From assembly GCF_014635025.1 (NCBI RefSeq), contig NZ_BMCE01000003.1:62001-126000 (forward strand): a stretch of 64,000 nucleotides of DNA. The letters run 5' to 3'. The translations under genes and the position numbers were made by a program. This DNA comes from Fictibacillus barbaricus. Its GTDB lineage: Bacteria; Bacillota; Bacilli; Bacillales; Fictibacillaceae. Shown piece after piece: positions 58,589 to 64,000 of this stretch; positions within the stretch are counted from its first letter, which is position 1; the number at the start of each line of letters is the position of its first letter. The notes under the pieces were generated by a model. It was not told the DNA's origin and did no database searches. It worked only from the letters and a program-made list of their open reading frames with translations.

Positions 58589-59682
58589 GAGCTTACTACT
58601 TACTAACATTAGCACAGCTGCGGATATTCCTTCGAAACCGGCAAGTTTTATTTTGGACTCTTGCCTTTCCAATTGTTCTGATGGTCATGTTAGGTTCTTT
58701 CTTAGGTAATGGCAGTGGCATATCATTAACGGTGGCCGTTGTGGACCAAGACAAAAGTGAACAGTCAAAAACACTAATAAAAGAACTAGAGAAGAATGAA
58801 GCAGTCTCACTGGAGAAAAGTTCTGAAGAAAAAAGTGTGTTAGATCAGCTGAAAAATGGTGATTTAACCCTAGTCGTTACCATTCCAAAAGGATATGGCA
58901 GCAATCTTACTTCCGGTAATAAGGCAGACCCTTTTGAACTGCCAGTCTATTATAATGAAACAAATATGGCGATGTCCCAAGTTGGGCTCCAGCTAGTCAA
59001 TAATGCAGTGGATACGATAAGTAAGAAACAGCTGGATTATCAGCCTTTGGTTGTCACTGATTCAAAAGGTGTAGATGCCTTGAACCTGCGTTACATCGAC
59101 TTCCTAGTCCCTGGTATCGTTGCGATGATGATTATGAGTAACAACATGAACGGGGTAGCAGGTCAGATCTCCTCATGGCGTGAACGCGGGATTCTGCGAA
59201 GAATGCAAGGAACGACATTAAAAGCATCCACTTTTATAGCGGCTCAAATAACAGCCCGTTTTATGCTGAACGGTTTGCAGGCGATGATTGTACTTGCTGT
59301 TGCGTGGCTAGCATTTGGGATTGAAGTACGTGGGTCCTGGCTAACTGTAATCGCATTCGTCACGCTTGGCACATTAGCGTTTATGGCGATCGGTTTTATT
59401 ATTGCAGGGATAGCGAAGACCCCGGAGAGTGCGGGTCCTATCGCAGGATTTCTTTCCTTCCCGATGTTGTTTTTAGGCGGTGTGTTCTTCCCGATAAGAG
59501 ATATGCCTGAATTTCTCCAGCCGTTCGTACAGGTTTTGCCTATTGCTCATTTAAGTCATGCACTCCGAGAAACCATGAACGTAGGAGCTTCATTTTTAGA
59601 TCTTGGCATGGAGGCTATAATCCTAGGCGGATGGCTGATTGGAGCATTTATTGTGGCAAGCTTTACTTTTAAGTGGGAGTAA
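58585..59682 (+). CDS. ABC-2 type exporter, permease
   Basis: A 365-residue permease with one N-terminal helix, a large extracytoplasmic domain (about 40-160) and five C-terminal helices, the ABC-2 plan. Conserved residues occur in VPGIVAMMIMSNNMNGVAGQISSWRERGILRRMQGTTL. Partner of the ATPase. Confidence 0.9.
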   Translation: MRAYYLLTLAQLRIFLRNRQVLFWTLAFPIVLMVMLGSFLGNGSGISLTVAVVDQDKSEQSKTLIKELEKNEAVSLEKSSEEKSVLDQLKNGDLTLVVTIPKGYGSNLTSGNKADPFELPVYYNETNMAMSQVGLQLVNNAVDTISKKQLDYQPLVVTDSKGVDALNLRYIDFLVPGIVAMMIMSNNMNGVAGQISSWRERGILRRMQGTTLKASTFIAAQITARFMLNGLQAMIVLAVAWLAFGIEVRGSWLTVIAFVTLGTLAFMAIGFIIAGIAKTPESAGPIAGFLSFPMLFLGGVFFPIRDMPEFLQPFVQVLPIAHLSHALRETMNVGASFLDLGMEAIILGGWLIGAFIVASFTFKWE

Positions 59683-59706
59683 ATAAGAAGAGAAAGAGGA
59701 GAAGAA

Positions 59707-60129
59707 ATGAACACACAAAATTATAAAAATCATGCACGTATGCATCCGATCTATCATTATGTCTTGTCATTGCTGGTGCTGGTGGGATCAATAGCAAGCG
59801 TAGTTTATCTGTTTCAAAGAGAGGACATGTTTTTAGGCGTAGTTCTTGTTGTCCTATCGTTTAGTTTAATAGTTACATTTATACTTTTGCGCATATACCC
59901 ATTGAAAGCACAAGACCGGGCAATACGAGCTGAAGAGAACCTGCGTTATTATGTGTTAACAGGAAAGCTTCTAGATGCAAAACTTACGCCAAGTCAGATC
60001 GTCGCACTTAGATTTGCACCAGATAATGAGTTTCCGAGTTTGGCAGAAAAAGCGGCAGCAGAGAACATGAAACCGAAAGAGATTAAGCAAGCCATTAAGA
60101 ACTGGAAAGCGGATCATTACAGAATATAA
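59707..60129 (+). CDS. DUF6526-like membrane protein
   Basis: A 140-residue protein with two hydrophobic segments (about 17-36 and 40-62) and a helical cytoplasmic tail. It resembles DUF6526 proteins (QNYKNHARMHPIYHYVLSL start and RFAPDNEFPSLAEKA). Same strand as the ABC exporter and 24 bases after it. Its role in the exporter, if any, is unknown. Confidence 0.78.
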   Translation: MNTQNYKNHARMHPIYHYVLSLLVLVGSIASVVYLFQREDMFLGVVLVVLSFSLIVTFILLRIYPLKAQDRAIRAEENLRYYVLTGKLLDAKLTPSQIVALRFAPDNEFPSLAEKAAAENMKPKEIKQAIKNWKADHYRI

Positions 60130-60141
60130 TTCCAAATACTA

Positions 60142-60175
60142 AAAACGCATGGGCAAAGATCCATGCGTTTTGTTT
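60142..60175. terminator. bidirectional terminator
   Basis: AAAACGCATGG / CCATGCGTTTT, 11-bp stem, eight-base loop, between convergent genes. Confidence 0.9.
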
Positions 60176-60176
60176 T

Positions 60177-61244
60177 CTATCTGTTAACTTTTTTTGGAAA
60201 GCAGCTAAAAAAAGATAATAGTACAATCATGACTTCAGATATCAATATGTACAATAGTAATGTTCCATATCCATCTTCTACCCAAGAGCTTTTATTGATT
60301 AAGATGAAAAAGCTCATGATTAATAATACTAAGTTGCTTTTCCAAAAGAAATTCAAACCTCTTTTTATAGAGAATGGCTCCGGCTTGTCCTTTTTTTGAC
60401 TGTTCGTTCTTTGTGACTTTTTAATTTTAGCTTTAGGCTTTGTATCAGTCGGCACTTGCTCAAAAAACTCATAAATGGTATCTTCAATCTTTTTAAAGTA
60501 ATCTGAGACTGAAACAGGGATAAAGTATACTTTGTGTTCGCTGACTTTTTCATATTCCAAATGCCAAACCATGTCGTCTCCAGGCACAGAGAAAGCAACT
60601 TGATCTGTTCTGCTTTTTCCATCTACATAGTCTGTTTCAGTAAAGGTAAACGGATTAAATACTTTCCCGTTCTTTTTAAAAGCAACAATGAACTCCTTAA
60701 AAGACTGGTTTTCATTTTCGTTATTGAACATTTGTTCTATTTCCTCATCTTTGAGCTCATGCAGGGAATTATACACTTCTTCTGAAACTTGAATAGGCTG
60801 CATCTTGCTAAGATTTTGAGATGACCCAGGATCCAATTTGTAAAACCGAGCTAATTCTTCCTTATAACCTTTTCTATGATCTAAATATGTAAACGTATGC
60901 TGTTCTCCATCAACGAACTGACAGATGGAAAAACTTAGATCGATTTGATGAATAAATAATTCATGACCAAGTCTTTTACAGTGGAAGTTCCTTTTAGATT
61001 GTCCGACAGCATTCATAAGATCCTCTAAATCTTTTGATAGGTTCGTTTCTGTCCGTGCATGCCAAAAGCCCTTTTCCCGTAAGGATTGTTCCGCTTCTTC
61101 ACTGAATAGATTTACGTCTTTCTTTTTTTTAGAGACCATATTTTTAGCTGAAATTAAATGGCGGACGAAACTGTTATATCCACACAAGGCCATAGCGCTC
61201 GCAAGCTCTTTCGAAGTCAAAGTAATCTTATCCGTATAATTCAT
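60177..61244 (-). CDS. uncharacterised LXG-locus protein with two C-terminal helices
   Basis: A 355-residue protein. Residues 1-270 are homologous to the gene at 61283: KITLTSKELASAMALCGYNSF matches SISLTTNELVAVLALCGFDKA, and both share YVxxKxxTDQVxFxxPxDxxxWHLxYExV. Then come a Lys/Ser-rich linker (about 270-300) and two membrane helices (about 305-350). No catalytic motif. Its place behind an LXG toxin suggests an immunity, adaptor or export role; its fold is unknown to me. Confidence 0.7.
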   Translation of the reverse strand: MNYTDKITLTSKELASAMALCGYNSFVRHLISAKNMVSKKKKDVNLFSEEAEQSLREKGFWHARTETNLSKDLEDLMNAVGQSKRNFHCKRLGHELFIHQIDLSFSICQFVDGEQHTFTYLDHRKGYKEELARFYKLDPGSSQNLSKMQPIQVSEEVYNSLHELKDEEIEQMFNNENENQSFKEFIVAFKKNGKVFNPFTFTETDYVDGKSRTDQVAFSVPGDDMVWHLEYEKVSEHKVYFIPVSVSDYFKKIEDTIYEFFEQVPTDTKPKAKIKKSQRTNSQKKDKPEPFSIKRGLNFFWKSNLVLLIMSFFILINKSSWVEDGYGTLLLYILISEVMIVLLSFFSCFPKKVNR

Positions 61245-61282
61245 AACAGTTCTCCTTTTAATAAACTGATATTATTGGAGTT

Positions 61283-62089
61283 TTATTGGTTAATTATAGT
61301 TTTTAGTTGAAAGTGCGTTTCGATTGTCTCTTGAATCTTGGTTAAATATAGACTGATAGGAACAGGGACAATAAATAGCTTTTCTTGATCTACTTGCTCG
61401 TAGTCAAGATGCCAAATATAACCATCAGATGGCAGTAAAAAAACTACTTGGTCTGTCGTGGTTTTGTCTTTCACATAATTAGATTTTAAAAATGAAATGT
61501 TGTCTAATTTTTGTTCATTCCATTTAAAGTCTTTTAGGAATGTTCGTAATGACATGTTAAGTTCCATATCGTTGATCATAGTGTGAAGCACCGATTGATC
61601 TATAGTATGGAACTCATTAAATACTTCTGTTGATATTTCTACTGTTTGCAATTCTTTATGAATGGCTTCCCCTTCATTTTTTCTTTCCAGTTGATTTTTC
61701 ATGAGAGTTTGATAGCCTTCTGAATGAGGGTAGAAGGTAAAAGAGTGTGTTTGATCAGTAACCTGCTGTACAAGAGAGTATTTGTTGTTTAGTAAATGAA
61801 TAATCAGAAGATGGTTTCCATTCACAAAACGAACCTTATTACTTGATTGAACAAGAAGACGCATCATGCTCTCTAATCCGGAAGCAAGCTTTGTTTCCCT
61901 GTTATCTTCCCAATAACCACGATGCTTTAGCATTTGTTCTGATTGTTGGACAAATCGATCGAACTGTTCTTCACTTTGAATAAGATTCTGGTCGTTCAGT
62001 ATCTGACTTGCTGCCTTATCGAAACCGCATAATGCAAGAACAGCCACTAATTCATTTGTTGTAAGAGAAATAGACTGTGAAGTATTCAA
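61283..62089 (-). CDS. uncharacterised LXG-locus protein, soluble paralogue
   Basis: A 268-residue soluble protein, paralogue of the gene at 60177 but without the membrane tail. It starts SISLTTNELVAVLALCGFDKA and ends at PVPISLYLTKIQETIETHF. It precedes the longer copy on the minus strand by 38 bases, so both are probably in one operon. It recalls EspG-type secretion chaperones only in general plan and operon context; no identity is claimed. Confidence 0.7.
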   Translation of the reverse strand: MNTSQSISLTTNELVAVLALCGFDKAASQILNDQNLIQSEEQFDRFVQQSEQMLKHRGYWEDNRETKLASGLESMMRLLVQSSNKVRFVNGNHLLIIHLLNNKYSLVQQVTDQTHSFTFYPHSEGYQTLMKNQLERKNEGEAIHKELQTVEISTEVFNEFHTIDQSVLHTMINDMELNMSLRTFLKDFKWNEQKLDNISFLKSNYVKDKTTTDQVVFLLPSDGYIWHLDYEQVDQEKLFIVPVPISLYLTKIQETIETHFQLKTIINQ

Positions 62090-62118
62090 TCATTTAACCT
62101 CCTATAATAAGTTAATCA

Positions 62119-62496
62119 TTATCCGTTATAAATGTGCATGATAAGAATCCATTGTATAAATAAAAAGGCAAAGAAAATAAGGGAGAACAATTTGTTAATT
62201 AGAAAAGGCAAACGATTTAATGCTGATTGCGCAAAATAGTTTAATCCGAAAAAAGCGAGTGTTGTGTATTTATTAAACAAAGATAAGATGTTCTGTTTTT
62301 CTGTATGATAATTATATTCAAATAAACCTATAATCGCGTTTTGCATAAAGATAGATAGAAAAGCAAAGATAGCATTGGTTAAAATTAAAAGAAATAAAAC
62401 AGAGGAAGGCAATGGAATATCTATTCCAATAAAAATTAATGAAAGCAGGGAACAAAAAAGAATAGATAGTAGCATACTAGCAGATTTTGCGTTCAT
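62119..62496 (-). CDS. membrane immunity-like protein of LXG locus 2
   Basis: A 125-residue integral membrane protein with about four helices, lying 76 bases downstream of the LXG toxin on the same strand. AAGGAATTATT precedes the ATG. A membrane protein placed after a glycine-zipper LXG toxin is the pattern of pore-toxin immunity proteins. No family recognised. Confidence 0.68.
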   Translation of the reverse strand: MNAKSASMLLSILFCSLLSLIFIGIDIPLPSSVLFLLILTNAIFAFLSIFMQNAIIGLFEYNYHTEKQNILSLFNKYTTLAFFGLNYFAQSALNRLPFLINKLFSLIFFAFLFIQWILIMHIYNG

Positions 62497-62572
62497 AATA
62501 ATTCCTTTCTTTAAGGATTTTAATAATTGGCTTTAGAATAGCACATTTAAATGCAAATAGTTCAAATGAAAA

Positions 62573-64000
62573 TTATCTAAACCATCCTGAGACAAAATCC
62601 GATGCATCTGATAAGGCATCTTTTACATTTTCTGTGGTATCTGAGATCGTTTCCTCAGTCCATTTACCAGCTTTCTCTCCCCAGCCTTTAACTGTGTCTT
62701 CAACAGCCCAAGAGCCAACTATACCGATTCCTGCACCAACTGCTCCTCCGATCACAGTTCCTACACCTGGGAAAATCATGGTACCAATAGCTGCTCCACC
62801 AGCAGTTAACCCGGCAATCCCAACATCCATACCAATTCCTGCTGCAAATCGCCCACCTTTTTCCCAATCAGATTTATACTGATTCTCATCGTTGAAAAAC
62901 TCTCCAGAATTGGTGACTAAAGAAAACGCAACACCAACAATAGGAATTCTCTTCCCAACAGTGGTCAAACCTTTTGCCGTTTTGAATTGATCCACAGTTT
63001 TAGGAACATCTACCTTTGCTTTATAAGATTTTAAATCTCCTTCTTTAAATGCAAAAATTCCTTTATGCTCACTAATGATCTTGCCAAAACTTATTCTGGT
63101 AGTCCCTTTTTCTAATCCTATAATCTCTTTTAGGACACCACTTGGTTTATTATTGTATTTTCCTAAATACTTTAAAACTGGATTGCCAGATGTTTTATCT
63201 CCTGATTTAAGCAATTTATATATATTTTCTGCTAATTTGGATTCGTATTTCTTATTGCTTCCTTTAATCCATTTTGGCGATGCTTTCACGATAAAATTCC
63301 CGTTCCCATCTTTTGTTAGCTCAAGCATTTTAGAGGAAAGGATTGTAACTGCAAGTGCACCTTTTACTAAATCAAGGCCCCCAGTTCCTTTGCCTAGAGT
63401 ATCTAGCCATTCAGAGATATCACCCATAAATGTAGAATCGCCTTGTTCTACAGATAATTCTATTGCATCATCAATCATGTTCTGTATTGTATCTGATGTC
63501 ATAAAATATTCTTCGATTTCTAAAACCGTTTTTTCTGACAAATAGATACCACTGCTTGACCAGCCTTCAACTTTTCCAATAAACTCCGATACTTTGGATA
63601 AGTCAGCAGAATTTTCTTTTAGAGATGTAGTGCTGGTTTCATCTAAATTGTTTAGTTGGTCAATCGTCTTTTGGTTATTTCTCTGTGCTTCATTTATCTG
63701 AGAAACTAAAGATTCAGGATTTATATATGATGTACTGACAAGGTGGCTTACCTTCATTAAAATGTCATTCATGACCTCTACGGAATCTTGAGTATATTGT
63801 TCAACTTTTTCGAGTCCTTTGTAGACGTCCTGAACGATAAATTCTTCAGTAATGAGTCCATTATCAGTTTCATAACCTGTAATTCTATCTTTTATTTCTT
63901 TTAGTTCAGTTATATATTGATCTAAAAACTGATTGAGTAAAAGGGTAATAGGAACATGAAGGACTTTGAAATGTTCTTTGATCGCAATACCGCCTTCCCC
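62573..64000 (-). CDS. LXG-domain toxin with glycine-zipper tail (5' end beyond window)
   Basis: The frame runs to the window end without a start: 475 residues are visible. The N-terminal part (EGGIAIKEHFKVLHVPITLL and FLDQYITELKEIKDRI) is the LXG targeting domain. A middle region of about 200 residues is unassigned. The C terminus is a glycine zipper (GIAGLTAGGAAIGTMIFPG, VGTVIGGAVGAGIGIVGS) then an amphipathic tail, which suggests a membrane pore-forming or depolarising effector rather than an enzyme. A membrane immunity-like gene follows. An internal ATG at 63772 is not the start. Confidence 0.82.
   Translation of the reverse strand, partial: GEGGIAIKEHFKVLHVPITLLLNQFLDQYITELKEIKDRITGYETDNGLITEEFIVQDVYKGLEKVEQYTQDSVEVMNDILMKVSHLVSTSYINPESLVSQINEAQRNNQKTIDQLNNLDETSTTSLKENSADLSKVSEFIGKVEGWSSSGIYLSEKTVLEIEEYFMTSDTIQNMIDDAIELSVEQGDSTFMGDISEWLDTLGKGTGGLDLVKGALAVTILSSKMLELTKDGNGNFIVKASPKWIKGSNKKYESKLAENIYKLLKSGDKTSGNPVLKYLGKYNNKPSGVLKEIIGLEKGTTRISFGKIISEHKGIFAFKEGDLKSYKAKVDVPKTVDQFKTAKGLTTVGKRIPIVGVAFSLVTNSGEFFNDENQYKSDWEKGGRFAAGIGMDVGIAGLTAGGAAIGTMIFPGVGTVIGGAVGAGIGIVGSWAVEDTVKGWGEKAGKWTEETISDTTENVKDALSDASDFVSGWFR

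Noticed and set aside
63075-63545. 156-codon antisense frame in LXG toxin 2
   Set aside because: It lies inside the clear LXG frame and shows no homology; shadow frame.

Overview
The window is chromosomal DNA of a spore-forming Bacillaceae species of low to moderate GC. The basis is the calY/sipW matrix locus, xpaC-yaaN, ugtP, yfhP-like and RsbR-like genes, two LXG-toxin loci, T-box control of brnQ, AGGAGG-type ribosome binding sites and frequent TTG/GTG starts. Fictibacillus or a near relative is my best guess, but that is inference. I see no rRNA, tRNA, CRISPR, insertion sequence or prophage.

Layout. 0-5.9 kb: methyltransferase, threonine-aldolase-like enzyme, a biofilm matrix operon on the minus strand (TapA-position protein, SipW, CalY/TasA) and a secreted M4 neutral protease. 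6-8.7 kb: an HTH-TPR regulator of RRNPP type beside the protease, a small acidic protein, and a secreted protein resembling cyclohexadienyl dehydratase. 8.7-17 kb: YfhP-like protein, UgtP, DUF2243 plus CtaG-like pair, a cobalamin riboswitch with no cobalamin gene behind it, two acyl-CoA thioesterases, a LysR regulator, a broken peroxiredoxin and a ferritin-like protein. 17-27 kb: spermidine-synthase-like protein, a DUF3311-symporter pair, RecQ, an rRNA methyltransferase and two futalosine-pathway menaquinone genes (mqnB, mqnD). 27-35.3 kb: a duplicated P-loop ATPase, a tandem structured RNA, a GAF/PucR-type regulator and an operon of two M20 amidohydrolases with a second DUF3311-symporter pair. 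35.5-45 kb: XpaC/TelA, BrnQ under an isoleucine-type T-box, GNAT, L,D-transpeptidase and a Fur-box iron-siderophore ABC operon. 45-49 kb: VOC protein, a decayed gene, MFS exporter, RsbR-like protein and an M15 peptidase. 49-53.7 kb: LXG toxin locus 1 with immunity genes and toxin debris. 53.7-60.1 kb: glutaminyl-tRNA synthetase, M19 dipeptidase, SIMPL protein, ArsR/SdpR-type repressor with an ABC-2 exporter. 60.2-64 kb: LXG locus 2, cut by the window end.

Strongest unexplained signals. (1) Five intergenic arrays (1804, 18092, 20728, 26749, 44824) each hold five or six degenerate units at 21 bp (one at 20-21 bp). Four have a conserved half of about 10 bp and a variable half; in the fifth (18092) conservation is spread over the unit. 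Each array has its own motif, so they share architecture but not sequence. (2) Two tandem copies of an unrecognised structured RNA (28678-28900) share a fixed apical loop and compensatory stem changes, and each begins with a short reading frame whose first seven codons differ only at synonymous third positions. (3) A cobalamin riboswitch and terminator are followed by a thioesterase gene.

All calls come from reading the sequence; family names rest on remembered motifs and were not checked by database search.
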